A DNA stretch of 64,000 nucleotides from Xanthomonas hortorum pv. cynarae (GTDB lineage: Bacteria; Pseudomonadota; Gammaproteobacteria; Xanthomonadales; Xanthomonadaceae). The DNA is taken from positions 62,001 to 126,000 of the forward strand of contig NZ_MDFM01000010.1 of the NCBI RefSeq assembly GCF_002939985.1. The letters are read 5' to 3'. The position numbers and the translations under genes are program-made. This document shows, one piece after another, positions 45,602-55,515 of this stretch. Position 1 is the first letter of the stretch. Each line of letters starts with the position of its first letter. The notes beneath the pieces are model-generated. The model ran no database searches, was not told where the DNA came from, and worked only from the letters and a program-made list of their open reading frames with translations.

Positions 45602-45924
45602 ATACGTACGAAGACACTGCCCAGGGCGAACAGGATTCCTGGTGGCTGGCCACGATCGGCCGTACGCTGATCTGGGCACGCCTGCGCGTCAATGAGGCAG
45701 GCACCGCCGAGGTGCTGGATAGCGACGGCAAGACGCTGCCCTACGACAGCGAAGACAGCGCCCGTGCGGCCTTGTTCGATGCCGAATTCGTCTCGCTCGA
45801 CGGGTTGGACGAAGAAGACGCGCTGATGCGCGGTTTCTCGCTCAACGAAGTCTCGCCGCCGCGCGGCGAAGACGATGCGGATCTGCGCGAACGCATGGTC
45901 GTGACCCTGGGTGGCCGCGCCTGA
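45598..45924 (+). CDS. Small acidic protein, unknown function
   Basis: A 108-residue soluble protein, acidic over most of its length (for example GLDEEDALMRGF and GEDDADLRERM), with an aromatic N-terminal segment, DSWWLATIGRTLIWARLRV. No known motif is visible. It overlaps the preceding membrane-protein gene by four bases and lies one base before the PaiB-type gene, so all three are likely one transcript. The ATG has AAGG upstream. Confidence 0.8.
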   Translation: MNTYEDTAQGEQDSWWLATIGRTLIWARLRVNEAGTAEVLDSDGKTLPYDSEDSARAALFDAEFVSLDGLDEEDALMRGFSLNEVSPPRGEDDADLRERMVVTLGGRA

Positions 45925-45925
45925 C

Positions 45926-46564
45926 ATGTACGCCCCACGCGCGTTTGTGCAGACCGATCTGGCCTTGCTGGACTGGCTGATCGCGCGCGACCCGTTCGTC
46001 ACTCTGATCAGCCAGGGCGAGGACGGCCAGCCGGCAATCACGCATCTGCCGGTGCTGTACCAACGCGATGCGCAGGCCGTGATCATCGAAGGCCACTGGG
46101 CGCGCCCCAACCCGCAGGCACGCCAGTCCGGCGATGCGGTGATCGTGGTGCAGGGACCGCACGCCTACGTGTCGCCCAGCTGGTATCTGGACAAGGAGCC
46201 TGCCGCGCGCGTGCCGACCTGGAATTACGCGGTAGCGCATCTGCATGGCCGTTGCAGCCAGATCACCGATGAGCGGGAAGTCGGCGATCTGATCGGCCGC
46301 ATGAGCGCGCATTTCGAACAGCGTGTGGGCAGTGATTGGTTGTTCGAGATGGAGCGCGACAGCCACCGCCGGCAACTGCGCGGCCTGGTCGGTTTTCGCT
46401 TCGTGCCCAGCCGCATCGAGCTCACCTTCAAGCTCAGTCAGAACCATCCGGCCGGTAATGTCGCTGCGGTCAGCGATGCGCTGGAACAACAAGCCTCCAG
46501 CGAGTCACGCGAGCTGGCCACGCTGATGCGCGATGCCTTGCGCGCACGCGATGGCACCGCCTGA
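45926..46564 (+). CDS. PaiB-family FMN-binding protein
   Basis: A 212-residue protein of the PaiB / FMN-binding negative transcriptional regulator family. Family features include MYAPRAFVQTD at the start, THLPVLY, EGHWARPNPQ, AYVSPSWYLDKEPAARVPTWNYAVAHLHG (in the middle) and the C-terminal FKLSQNHPAGN. In Bacillus PaiB acts in regulation linked to protease genes; here the fold suggests flavin binding, but the role is unknown. The ATG at 45926 is one base after the stop codon of the previous gene. Confidence 0.88.
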   Translation: MYAPRAFVQTDLALLDWLIARDPFVTLISQGEDGQPAITHLPVLYQRDAQAVIIEGHWARPNPQARQSGDAVIVVQGPHAYVSPSWYLDKEPAARVPTWNYAVAHLHGRCSQITDEREVGDLIGRMSAHFEQRVGSDWLFEMERDSHRRQLRGLVGFRFVPSRIELTFKLSQNHPAGNVAAVSDALEQQASSESRELATLMRDALRARDGTA

Positions 46565-46655
46565 CCGGCACGGCACACAGTCGATTTCTGCACCACCGCT
46601 TTATGGCTCCTCTCTCGAACACACTCTGCCCTCTTTCCTCTGGAATACTGCGCGC

Positions 46656-47318
46656 ATGAACGAGCTCAACCATTTACTCGCAAACAACCAGGCCTGGTCC
46701 GAGCGCATCCGTCGCGAAGACCCGGAATTCTTCTCCAAGCTGTCCACCCAGCAGACGCCGGAATATCTGTGGATCGGCTGCTCGGATTCGCGCGTGCCGG
46801 CCAACCAGATCATCGACATGGCGCCGGGCGAGGTATTCGTGCACCGCAATATCGCCAACGTGGTGGTGCACACCGATCTGAATTGCCTGTCGGTGATCCA
46901 GTTCGCCGTGGACGTGCTCAAGGTCAAGCACGTGCTGGTGGTGGGCCATTACGGTTGCGGCGGCGTCTTCGCCAGCCTCACCCAGAAGCGCATGGGCCTG
47001 GTCGACAACTGGATCCGCCACGTCACCGATGTGGCCGACAAGCATGAAGTCTGTCTGCACGATGCCGGCGACTTGCCGGCGCAGCACGCACGGCTATGCG
47101 AGCTCAATGTGCTGGAACAGGTGGTCAATGTCTGCCGCACCACCATCGTGCGCGATGCATGGGAACGCGGCCAGGACCTGTGCGTGCATGGCTGGGTCTA
47201 TAGCCTGCGCGATGGCCGCGTGCACGATCTGGGCATGTCGATCGACCGCTCCGAGCTGCTGCAGGAGCGTTACGACACGGCGCTGGCGCAGATACAGGCC
47301 GATCACACCGAACGCTGA
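46656..47318 (+). CDS. can: Beta-class carbonic anhydrase
   Basis: Interconverts carbon dioxide and bicarbonate, feeding carboxylation reactions in the cytoplasm. The 220 residues keep the zinc ligands Cys42 (in GCSDSR), His98 and Cys101 (in VGHYGCGG), and the Asp44-Arg46 pair. The length and sequence fit the Can/YadF subclass of E. coli. The ATG at 46656 is the family start. It ends 88 bases before haaO. Confidence 0.95.
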   Translation: MNELNHLLANNQAWSERIRREDPEFFSKLSTQQTPEYLWIGCSDSRVPANQIIDMAPGEVFVHRNIANVVVHTDLNCLSVIQFAVDVLKVKHVLVVGHYGCGGVFASLTQKRMGLVDNWIRHVTDVADKHEVCLHDAGDLPAQHARLCELNVLEQVVNVCRTTIVRDAWERGQDLCVHGWVYSLRDGRVHDLGMSIDRSELLQERYDTALAQIQADHTER

Positions 47319-47406
47319 GTCGCACCTCGCGCCTCACCCACCACGGCGGCGCCCATCGGCGCCGTCGGTTGGCTATGCTGGAGGTCTTCTTTGCCGAGGA
47401 ACGTCC

Positions 47407-47937
47407 ATGCTGGTCCCGCCGATCAACCTGCATGCCTGGATCGAACAATACCGCCACCTGCTCAAACCGCCGGTGGGCAACAAGTGCATCCAGCAGGACG
47501 GCTTCATCATCATGATCGTCGGTGGGCCGAATGCGCGCACCGATTATCACTATGACGAAGGCCCGGAGTGGTTCTTCCAGCTCGAAGGCGAGATGGTGCT
47601 GAAGGTGCAGGACGAAGGCGTGGCACGCGACATTCCGATCCGCGCCGGCGAAATCTTTCTACTGCCACCGAAGGTGCCGCACTCGCCGCAGCGCGCGGCC
47701 GGCTCGATCGGTCTGGTGATCGAGCGCGAGCGCTTGCCCAACGAGCAGGACGGCTTACAGTGGTATTGCCCGCAGTGCAATCACAAACTGTACGAGGCGA
47801 TGTTTCCGCTGCAGAACATCGAAACCGATTTTCCGCCGGTGTTCGATCATTTTTACCGCTCGCTTGCGCTGCGCACCTGCACCCAGTGCGGGCACGTGCA
47901 TCCGGCGCCCGAGCGTTATGCCGCAACTGAGGCGTAA
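47407..47937 (+). CDS. haaO: 3-hydroxyanthranilate 3,4-dioxygenase
   Basis: Opens the ring of 3-hydroxyanthranilate, whose product closes spontaneously to quinolinate, the precursor of NAD. The 176-residue cupin has the iron ligands His48, Glu54 and His92. It also has a C-terminal second iron site of two CxxC pairs (Cys121/Cys124 and Cys158/Cys161), as in the bacterial enzymes. GAGGAA precedes the ATG. With kynU and kmo downstream it makes up three steps of the kynurenine route. Confidence 0.94.
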   Translation: MLVPPINLHAWIEQYRHLLKPPVGNKCIQQDGFIIMIVGGPNARTDYHYDEGPEWFFQLEGEMVLKVQDEGVARDIPIRAGEIFLLPPKVPHSPQRAAGSIGLVIERERLPNEQDGLQWYCPQCNHKLYEAMFPLQNIETDFPPVFDHFYRSLALRTCTQCGHVHPAPERYAATEA

Positions 47938-48155
47938 GTGGCGCAGAGGGTGACGATGCAGAACACGCGTAGCGGGAGGCGCTCGACAGCGCTCGAACGA
48001 CAGTGGCCGATGCGCGTGCCGTGCAGCGAGGCTGCAATGGCAGGCGACGCAGCGACCGCACGCCGGCCAACAACACGCCTGTCTTTCATCCGCACAACTG
48101 TCATCCGCGCAGACGCGCAACGTGCCTGCCGATCGAACGCACTGCCACCGATGCC

Positions 48156-50297
48156 ATGCTGCGCGCACTGATCGACCTCAAACCACGCGACGTGCCGCTG
48201 CGTGTCGCGCTCCGCAACACCGCCGCAGTGGTGCTGCCGCTGGCGGTGGGCGTGGCCACCGGGCATGTCGCTGCGGGTCTGGCGGTGTGCACCGGCGCGC
48301 TCAACACCATGTTCACCGACCAGCCCGGCCCGTATCGCGCGCGCCTGCAACGCATGTTGATGGCCGCGCTGGCCGCCGGTGCGGCCGCATTGCTGGGCAT
48401 CTGGGTCGGCCACAACACCCCTGCCCTGGTGGTCGCCGGCCTGTTGCTCGGCCTGGGCGGCGGGCTGCTGGTGGCGCTCGGCCCGGTGGCGGCGCGCGTG
48501 GGCCTGACCAGCATGATCCTGCTGGTGGTCAGCGCCGATATGCGCTTGCCGATCGCGCAGGCACCGGGCGTAGCCGCGCTGATCTTCGCCGGCGGCCTGC
48601 TCCAGGTCGTGCTGGCATTGGCCGCGTGGCCGCTGCAACGCTATCGCCCGGAACGCTTCGCACTGGCCGATCTGATGCGCCAGCTGGCAGGCATCGCACG
48701 CCAGCGCCCCGAAGCCAGCGCCGCGCCGCCGGCAACGCAGGAAGTGCTCGATGCGATGGTGATGCTGCACGGCGAACATCGCTCGCGCGCGATCGCCGTG
48801 CAGAGCTTTCGCATCATTGCCGAGCTCTGCGATCGGGTACGGCTGGAGCTGCTGTCGCTGGCCGATGCCGACACGCGCCTGACAGATTCGCAAGCACGTC
48901 CTGCGATCGAGCGCGTGCTCGAACGCAGCGCCATCGTGCTGGAACAACTCGCACACGCAATGACGGTGGGCGAAGACCCGTTAGCGGCGGATTCCTCGAT
49001 GACCGGCTTCGACGATCTGGTCGCGGCCCTGGCGCAGTTTCAGCACGACAACGCCGACACCCGCGAACGCCGGCTGGTGCGTGTGGCGGTGGCGCGCGCG
49101 CAAGGCCTGGGCGGTCAGTTGCGTGCCCTGATCCGCAATGCGCACTGGGCCAGCAGCCGTGGCGAGATCCAGGCGCAGTTGGCCGAAGCGCGTTTACCTG
49201 CGGCACTCAGGCCCGCCGCAACCTTGGCCACCTTACGCGCAAATCTGGATCTGTCCTCGGTGGCGTTTCGGCATGCGTTGCGTTGCGGCGTGTGTCTGGC
49301 ACTGGCGATCGCCTTCCAGCGTTGGCAGCAGATTCCGCACGGCTTCTGGATTCCGATGACCACCGCCATCGTGCTCAAGCCGGATTTCGGCGGCACTTTC
49401 AGCTTCGGCGCCTTGCGTGTGGCAGGTACCTTCGTCGGCTTGTTGGTGGCCACGTTACTCGCCCATTTTGCGATGGATGGCGCCAGCATCCGGCTGGCGT
49501 TGCTGGCGCTGTTTTGCCTGGGTTTCCGCTTGTTGACGCAGGTGAATTACGGTATCGGCGTCGCGTTTCTGACCGGCATGCTGGTGCTGTTGCTGTCGTT
49601 CGAAGGCCTGGCACCGGGCGACGCCATCGGTGCGCGTCTGCAGGCAACGGTGGCCGGCAGCGCATGGGCGTTGATCGCCTATGCGTTGTGGCCCACGCGC
49701 GAGCGCCGGCATATCCGCGCATCGCTGGCGCAACTGCTCAGCGCGTATCGCGATCATCTGCGCCATCTGTTGCTCGGCCAGATGGAGGATTTAAGCGATA
49801 CCCGCGCCGCCGCACGTGTGGCACGTACCAATGCGCAGGCCTCGATCGAACGTCTGCGCGGCGAGCCACGCAGCCGGCGCAATCTGCACGAACTCAAACT
49901 CGCCGAATCGCTGCTGGCCAACGGCAACCGGCTGATCCGCGCCACCTTGTCGCTGGAAGCGGTGCTGCGCGATGGCCACCCTTTACCCACGCTGGCGGCA
50001 TTGCCTGCATTTGCAGAACAGGCCGATCAGGCGCTGTCGGACCTGATCGACTGCCTGATCCACGGCGGCATCCCCGCAGCGGCTACCTTGCGCAGCGCCG
50101 AGCGCCGTTTGTCCGATGCGTTGGCCGCGCTGCCCGACAACTCGCCCACCACCGCTGCACTGGCCGACACCGTCGACCGCATCACCGACAGCATCGGCAC
50201 GTTGACCCATCTGTTGCGCCCGGCCCGACCAGCGTCAACCGGTGCCTCTGCAGAGGCACCGACCGTGCATGACGGCGCACCCACCGCCGGCGGGTAA
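48156..50297 (+). CDS. FUSC-family (aromatic acid exporter-like) membrane protein
   Basis: A 713-residue inner-membrane protein with the two-block layout of the FUSC/ArAE exporters such as YccS and AaeB. A first set of about five helices (about 15-180) is followed by a cytoplasmic domain (about 190-400), a second set of about five helices (about 420-545) containing FWIPMTTAIVLKPDFGGTFSFG, and a helical tail. Such proteins export aromatic carboxylates and weak acids. It sits between haaO and kynU, which suggests export of a kynurenine-pathway aromatic acid. The ATG at 48156 begins the first hydrophobic block. Confidence 0.87.
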   Translation: MLRALIDLKPRDVPLRVALRNTAAVVLPLAVGVATGHVAAGLAVCTGALNTMFTDQPGPYRARLQRMLMAALAAGAAALLGIWVGHNTPALVVAGLLLGLGGGLLVALGPVAARVGLTSMILLVVSADMRLPIAQAPGVAALIFAGGLLQVVLALAAWPLQRYRPERFALADLMRQLAGIARQRPEASAAPPATQEVLDAMVMLHGEHRSRAIAVQSFRIIAELCDRVRLELLSLADADTRLTDSQARPAIERVLERSAIVLEQLAHAMTVGEDPLAADSSMTGFDDLVAALAQFQHDNADTRERRLVRVAVARAQGLGGQLRALIRNAHWASSRGEIQAQLAEARLPAALRPAATLATLRANLDLSSVAFRHALRCGVCLALAIAFQRWQQIPHGFWIPMTTAIVLKPDFGGTFSFGALRVAGTFVGLLVATLLAHFAMDGASIRLALLALFCLGFRLLTQVNYGIGVAFLTGMLVLLLSFEGLAPGDAIGARLQATVAGSAWALIAYALWPTRERRHIRASLAQLLSAYRDHLRHLLLGQMEDLSDTRAAARVARTNAQASIERLRGEPRSRRNLHELKLAESLLANGNRLIRATLSLEAVLRDGHPLPTLAALPAFAEQADQALSDLIDCLIHGGIPAAATLRSAERRLSDALAALPDNSPTTAALADTVDRITDSIGTLTHLLRPARPASTGASAEAPTVHDGAPTAGG

Positions 50298-50332
50298 ACT
50301 GACCTCACCGACCCGCGCTGCGAGCCTTGACG

Positions 50333-51604
50333 ATGACCGACCCGCTGTCCCGCGCCCATGCCCTTGCACTCGACGCCGCCGACCCGCTGCGCCGCCTGCG
50401 CGATGCGTTCGTGTTCCCGCAGCATGGCGGCCAGGATCAAACCTATTTCGTCGGCAATTCGCTGGGCCTGCAGCCGCGCGCCGCGCGCGTAATGGTCGCC
50501 GAAGTGCTCGACCAGTGGGGCGCACTCGCAGTGGAAGGCCACTTCACCGGCCCCACCCAGTGGTTGACCTATCACCAGCTGGTGCGCGATGGTCTGGCGC
50601 GCGTGGTCGGCGCACTGCCCGGCGAAGTCGTCGCGATGAACACGCTGAGCGTCAATCTGCATCTGATGATGGCCAGCTTTTACCGCCCCACGCCCGAGCG
50701 CGGCGCGATCCTGATCGAAGCCGGTGCGTTTCCGTCCGACCGCCATGCGGTGGAATCGCAACTGCGCCTGCATGGGCTGGATCCGGCCACGCACCTGATC
50801 GAAGTGGAAGCCGATGAGCCAAACGGCACCTTGTCGATGGCGGCGATTGCCGAAGCCATCGCATTGCATGGCCCGCGTCTGGCGTTGGTGCTGTGGCCCG
50901 GCATCCAGTACCGCACCGGCCAGGCCTTCGACCTGGGCGACATCGCGCGTTTGGCGCGCGCGCAAGGCGCCGCGGTGGGTTTCGATCTGGCGCATGCGGT
51001 CGGCAATATCGCGCTGACGCTGCACGACGACGGCGCGGATTTCGCGGTGTGGTGCCACTACAAATATCTCAACGCAGGGCCCGGTGCGGTGGGCGGTTGT
51101 TTCGTGCACGAACGCCACGCCAACAGCGACCTGCCGCGCATGGCCGGTTGGTGGGGGCACGAACAGCAGACCCGTTTTCGCATGGACCCGCAGTTCGTGC
51201 CCTCGCCCGGTGCCGAAGGCTGGCAGCTGAGCAATCCGCCGGTACTGGCGCTGGCCCCGCTGCGTGCGTCGCTTGATGTGTTCGACAAGGCCGGCATGCC
51301 TGCGTTGCGTGCGAAATCCGAGCAGCTCACCGGCCATCTGGAACAGTTGATCCACGCACGCGTGCCGCAGGTGCTGCAGATCGTCACCCCGTCCGACCCT
51401 GCGCAGCGTGGCTGCCAGCTGTCGCTGCGGGTGGCCGGCGGGCGCGCGCAAGGGCGCTCGCTGTTCGAGTATCTGCAGTCGGTCGGCGTGCTTGGCGACT
51501 GGCGCGAGCCGGACGTGATCCGCATCGCACCGGTGCCGCTGTACAACCGCTTCTGCGATCTGCACCGGTTGGTCGAGCAGGTGGAAACCTGGGCCGCTGC
51601 CTGA
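50333..51604 (+). CDS. kynU: Kynureninase
   Basis: A PLP enzyme that cleaves kynurenine or 3-hydroxykynurenine to anthranilate or 3-hydroxyanthranilate and alanine. The 423 residues include the PLP lysine Lys244 in WCHYKYLNAGPG, GNSLGLQPRA near residue 41 and GFDLAHAVGNI near residue 216. It lies 35 bases after the FUSC gene, close enough for one transcript. The ATG at 50333 follows a TTG six bases earlier that could also be used. Confidence 0.95.
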   Translation: MTDPLSRAHALALDAADPLRRLRDAFVFPQHGGQDQTYFVGNSLGLQPRAARVMVAEVLDQWGALAVEGHFTGPTQWLTYHQLVRDGLARVVGALPGEVVAMNTLSVNLHLMMASFYRPTPERGAILIEAGAFPSDRHAVESQLRLHGLDPATHLIEVEADEPNGTLSMAAIAEAIALHGPRLALVLWPGIQYRTGQAFDLGDIARLARAQGAAVGFDLAHAVGNIALTLHDDGADFAVWCHYKYLNAGPGAVGGCFVHERHANSDLPRMAGWWGHEQQTRFRMDPQFVPSPGAEGWQLSNPPVLALAPLRASLDVFDKAGMPALRAKSEQLTGHLEQLIHARVPQVLQIVTPSDPAQRGCQLSLRVAGGRAQGRSLFEYLQSVGVLGDWREPDVIRIAPVPLYNRFCDLHRLVEQVETWAAA

Positions 51605-51775
51605 GCACGTACAGCACAGACTGTGCCATCGAACAGATCCGCGCGTGAGCCGGAACCGGCACACGCGCACGTACACTCCAAGCCCGCACCTGGCTGACCG
51701 GCTTGCGCTGTTGTCAGCCGCTTCATTTTCTTCCTCTTCGCCGGCACCCGCGTCCGGCCGCTGCCGGATACCGCA

Positions 51776-53143
51776 TTGAGCGCAGTCTCTCCTCGTTCCC
51801 TGACACTGATCGGCGCTGGACTGGCCGGTTGCCTGCTGGCCATCCTGTTGTCGCGTCGCGGCTGGCAGGTCACCGTCTATGAGCGCCGCGGCGATCCGCG
51901 CATCAAGGGCTACGAGTCCGGCCGCTCGATCAACCTGGCGCTGGCCGAACGCGGCCGCCACGCGCTACGCCAGGCCGGCGCCGAAGACGCAGTAATGGCC
52001 AAGGCGGTGATGATGCGCGGGCGCATGGTGCATCCGCTGGTTGGCGAGCCGCAGCTGCAACGCTACGGGCGCGACGACAGCGAAGTGATCTGGTCGATCC
52101 ACCGCGCCGCATTGAACGTCGCATTGCTGGATCTGGCCGAACAGGCCGGTGCACGTGTGCATTTCTACCGCCGCCTGCACACGGTGGACTTCGATGCCGG
52201 CTACGCGCGTTTCATCGACGACCGCGACGACCAGCCGCACGAGATCCACTTCCAGAGCCTGATCGGCAGCGATGGCGCCGGCTCGGCACTGCGCGCGGCG
52301 ATGCAGCGCAAATCGCCATTGGGCGAGCGCATCGAATTTCTGGATCACTCGTACAAGGAGCTGGAAATTCCGCCGTTACCAGGCGGCGGTTTCCGCATCG
52401 AACGCAACGCGCTGCACATCTGGCCACGCGGGCGTTACATGTGCATCGCGCTGCCCAACGATGGCGGCACCTTCACCGTCACGCTATTTCTGCCCAACAC
52501 GGGCGAGCCGAGCTTTGCCACCACGCGCACCGGCGACGAAGCGCTGGCCTTGTTCGCGCGCGACTTCCCGGATGCCTTGCCGCTGATTCCGCAGCTCAAG
52601 GAGCATTGGGAAGAACATCCGCCCGGGCTGCTCGGCACCTTGACGCTGGACCGCTGGCATCTGGACGGCCGCGCATTGCTGATCGGCGACGCCGCGCATG
52701 CGATGGTGCCGTTCCACGGCCAGGGCATGAATTGCGCCTTCGAAGACTGCGTGGCATTGGCGGAGCAGCTGGACGCGCACGACGATCTCGAAACCGCGTT
52801 TGCCGCGTTCGAAGCGGCGCGCCGCGACGATGCGGCAGCGATCCAGCAGATGGCGCTGGAAAACTATCTGGAAATGCGCGACCGCGTCGGCGATGCCGCG
52901 TTCCTGCTGCAACGCGCGCTGGAACAGGAACTGCAGACACGCTGGCCCACCCGCTTCGTGCCGCATTACACCATGGTGACCTTCCTGCGCACGCGCTATT
53001 CGATCGCCCTGGCGCGCAGCGAGATCCAGCGCGAGATCCTGGTCGAAGCCACGCGCGGGCACACCGATCTGTCGCGCATCGACTGGGCCGCGCTGGAAGC
53101 GGTCGTGCATGCGCGTCTTGAGCCATTGGAAGGCGCGCACTGA
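51776..53143 (+). CDS. kmo: Kynurenine 3-monooxygenase
   Basis: A flavoprotein hydroxylase that makes 3-hydroxykynurenine with NADPH and oxygen. The 455 residues open with the FAD dinucleotide loop LIGAGLAGCLLAILL, then YESGRSINLALAERGRHAL, and have the second FAD segment LLIGDAAHAMVPFHGQGMNCAFED near residue 300. A C-terminal amphipathic region could associate with the membrane. The start is a TTG at 51776; no better ATG exists near the FAD loop. It is 171 bases after kynU. Confidence 0.94.
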   Translation: MSAVSPRSLTLIGAGLAGCLLAILLSRRGWQVTVYERRGDPRIKGYESGRSINLALAERGRHALRQAGAEDAVMAKAVMMRGRMVHPLVGEPQLQRYGRDDSEVIWSIHRAALNVALLDLAEQAGARVHFYRRLHTVDFDAGYARFIDDRDDQPHEIHFQSLIGSDGAGSALRAAMQRKSPLGERIEFLDHSYKELEIPPLPGGGFRIERNALHIWPRGRYMCIALPNDGGTFTVTLFLPNTGEPSFATTRTGDEALALFARDFPDALPLIPQLKEHWEEHPPGLLGTLTLDRWHLDGRALLIGDAAHAMVPFHGQGMNCAFEDCVALAEQLDAHDDLETAFAAFEAARRDDAAAIQQMALENYLEMRDRVGDAAFLLQRALEQELQTRWPTRFVPHYTMVTFLRTRYSIALARSEIQREILVEATRGHTDLSRIDWAALEAVVHARLEPLEGAH

Positions 53144-53262
53144 TCCCTTGCACTGATCGTCGCGCACAGGCCTGCGTCAGCGAGCCGGCGTGCGGATGAG
53201 AGATACTAGCCAGCACTGGCGGCGCCCTCCGCAGCGCGCCGCGGATCTGGATTTGATACGGC

Positions 53263-54708
53263 ATGCCTGACAGCTTTCTCTTCTACGACCTGGAAACCTT
53301 CGGCCAGGATCCGCGCCGCACGCGCATCGCGCAGTTCGCCGCCGTGCGCACCGATGCGCAACTGCGCGTGATCGAAGAGCCGATCAGTTTCTACGTGCAA
53401 CCGGCCGACGATCTGCTGCCCTCCCCGTACGCGACCATGGTCACCGGCATCACCCCGCAGCACGCGCTGCGCGAAGGCGTGAGCGAGGCCGAAGCGTTTG
53501 CGCGCATTTCCGAACAGATGAGCCGGCCGCAGACCTGCACGTTGGGCTACAACTCGATCCGCTTCGATGACGAGTTCGTGCGCTGCGGTCTGTTCCGCAA
53601 TTTCTACGATCCCTACGAGCGCGAGTGGCGCGGCGTCAATTCGCGTTGGGATCTGCTCGATGTGTTACGGCTGGTGCATGCCCTGCGCCCGGATGGCATC
53701 GTCTGGCCGCAGCGCGAAGACGGCGCCACCTCGTTCAAGCTCGAACACCTGGCCGATGCCAACGCGGTGCGCGAAGGCGATGCGCACGAAGCGCTCTCGG
53801 ACGTGTACGCCACCATCGGCATGGCGCGCAGATTCCAGCAACATCAACCGAAATTATGGGAGTACGCGCTGCGTCTGCGCGACAAGCGCTTTGCGGCGAC
53901 GTTGCTGGATGTCATCGCCATGCAGCCGGTACTGCATATTTCGCAGCGCTATCCCGCCGCGCGCATGTGCGCCGCCGCAGTGCTGCCGCTGACGCGCCAT
54001 CCGCGCATCGACAGCCGCGTGATCGTGTTCGACCTGGACGGCGATCCGGAAGTGCTGTTGCGCCTGAGCCCGGATGAGATCGCCGACCGGTTGTATATCC
54101 GCGCCGCCGACCTGCCCGAAGGCGAGCAGCGCATTCCGCTGAAAGAGGTGCATCTGAACAAGTCGCCGGCGTTGGTGGCCTGGCAACACTTGCGGGAAGC
54201 GGATTTCCAGCGCCTGGGCATCGACCACGACGCGGTGTTGGCCAAAGCCGCGCGCCTGCGCGAACTCGGCCCCGAGCTCGCCGAAAAAGTGCGCCAGGTG
54301 TACGGCAACGAGCGCGCTGCGGCACCAGCGGTCAACGACGCCGATGCCTCGCTCTACGACGGCTTCCTGGCCGAAGGCGACAAGCGCCTGCTGGCGCAGG
54401 TGCGTGCCAGTGCGCCGGCCGAACTGGGCGCGCTGGAATCGCGCTTTCGCGACCCGCGCCTGATCGAGTTGCTGTTCCGCTACCGCGCGCGCAACTGGCC
54501 GCAGACGCTGTCGTTCGAAGAGCAGGAACGCTGGAACGTGTACCGCCGCCAGCGCCTGCTAGAAGACCGTGGTTTGGGCGAAGTCACGCTCGACCAGTTC
54601 CATGCGCAGATCGCGGATTTACGGCTTGCTCACCCCGACGATGCTACCAAGCAAGCCCTACTCGACCAGCTCGCCGCCTGGGGTTCGGACCTCCAACGCA
54701 CGCTATGA
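53263..54708 (+). CDS. sbcB: Exodeoxyribonuclease I
   Basis: A 3'-to-5' single-strand DNA exonuclease used in recombination and mismatch repair. The 481 residues start with the DEDD motif I (FYDLETFGQDPRRTRIAQFA; Asp9 and Glu11), have LGYNSIRFDDEFVR near residue 95 and AHEALSDVYATIGMAR near residue 175 for the other acidic residues, and then an SH3-like and a helical domain. It ends in an ATGA overlap with the next gene. Confidence 0.95.
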   Translation: MPDSFLFYDLETFGQDPRRTRIAQFAAVRTDAQLRVIEEPISFYVQPADDLLPSPYATMVTGITPQHALREGVSEAEAFARISEQMSRPQTCTLGYNSIRFDDEFVRCGLFRNFYDPYEREWRGVNSRWDLLDVLRLVHALRPDGIVWPQREDGATSFKLEHLADANAVREGDAHEALSDVYATIGMARRFQQHQPKLWEYALRLRDKRFAATLLDVIAMQPVLHISQRYPAARMCAAAVLPLTRHPRIDSRVIVFDLDGDPEVLLRLSPDEIADRLYIRAADLPEGEQRIPLKEVHLNKSPALVAWQHLREADFQRLGIDHDAVLAKAARLRELGPELAEKVRQVYGNERAAAPAVNDADASLYDGFLAEGDKRLLAQVRASAPAELGALESRFRDPRLIELLFRYRARNWPQTLSFEEQERWNVYRRQRLLEDRGLGEVTLDQFHAQIADLRLAHPDDATKQALLDQLAAWGSDLQRTL

Positions 54709-55391
54709 CCACCTATTTTTCCGACGCCAGCTTCAAGTTTTTGCGCGCCCTGGCCCGCCACAACGACAAGACCTGGTTCAACGACCACCGGCATCAGTAC
54801 GAGGCGCACGTGCGCCAACCGTTTTTGCAGCTCATCACCGACCTGCAGCCGGCGCTAGCCGAGGTCAGCGAACACTATCGCGCCGATCCCAAGACCCAGG
54901 GCGGTTCGCTGTTTCGTATCTACCGCGATGCACGGTTTTCCAACGACAAATCGCCGTACAAGAACTGGCAAGGCGCGCGCCTGTTTCATGAGCGCCGCCG
55001 CCAGGTGCCGGCGCCCTCGTTCTACCTCCATCTGCAGCCGGGCGAGAGCTTTGTCGGTGCGGGGTTGTGGCACCCTGAGCCGGATACCCAGCGCAAGCTA
55101 CGCCAGTTCATTTTCGACAATCCCGCCAACTGGAAAGCGGCCGCGTACGAACCCAAACTGCGCCGCAAATTCGCGCTGGACGACAGCGAAAAACTGGTGC
55201 GTGCACCGCGCGGATTCCCCAACGAGTTCGAGTTCATCGACGATCTCAAGCATCGCAATTGGGCCTATCTGCGGCATCTGGAGGACACCATCATGACCGG
55301 CCCGCGCCTGCGCCAGACCATCGAAGCGGATCTGGTGGTGCTGGCGCCGTTTGTCGATTATCTGTGCGCCGCACTGGATCTGGAATTTTGA
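54705..55391 (+). CDS. DUF2461 family protein
   Basis: A 228-residue protein of the DUF2461 (TIGR02453) group, function unknown. Family features are FLRALARHNDKTWFNDHR, FRIYRDARFSNDKSPYKNW, a FYLHLQPGESFVGAGLWHP segment and a C-terminal VRAPRGFPNEFEFIDDLK. It shares four bases with the end of sbcB, so it is translated with an exonuclease gene. Confidence 0.88.
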   Translation: MTTYFSDASFKFLRALARHNDKTWFNDHRHQYEAHVRQPFLQLITDLQPALAEVSEHYRADPKTQGGSLFRIYRDARFSNDKSPYKNWQGARLFHERRRQVPAPSFYLHLQPGESFVGAGLWHPEPDTQRKLRQFIFDNPANWKAAAYEPKLRRKFALDDSEKLVRAPRGFPNEFEFIDDLKHRNWAYLRHLEDTIMTGPRLRQTIEADLVVLAPFVDYLCAALDLEF

Positions 55392-55515
55392 TGCAGCGCG
55401 CAGCGCAGGCAGCGATGCAAGCTGCACCGGCCATCGGCGTGAGCTGGCGGTTTTCCACTGCGTGGCGCTGTATCTCGCGATCTCGCCTGCCACCACCAGC
55501 AATGGAATGCACACC

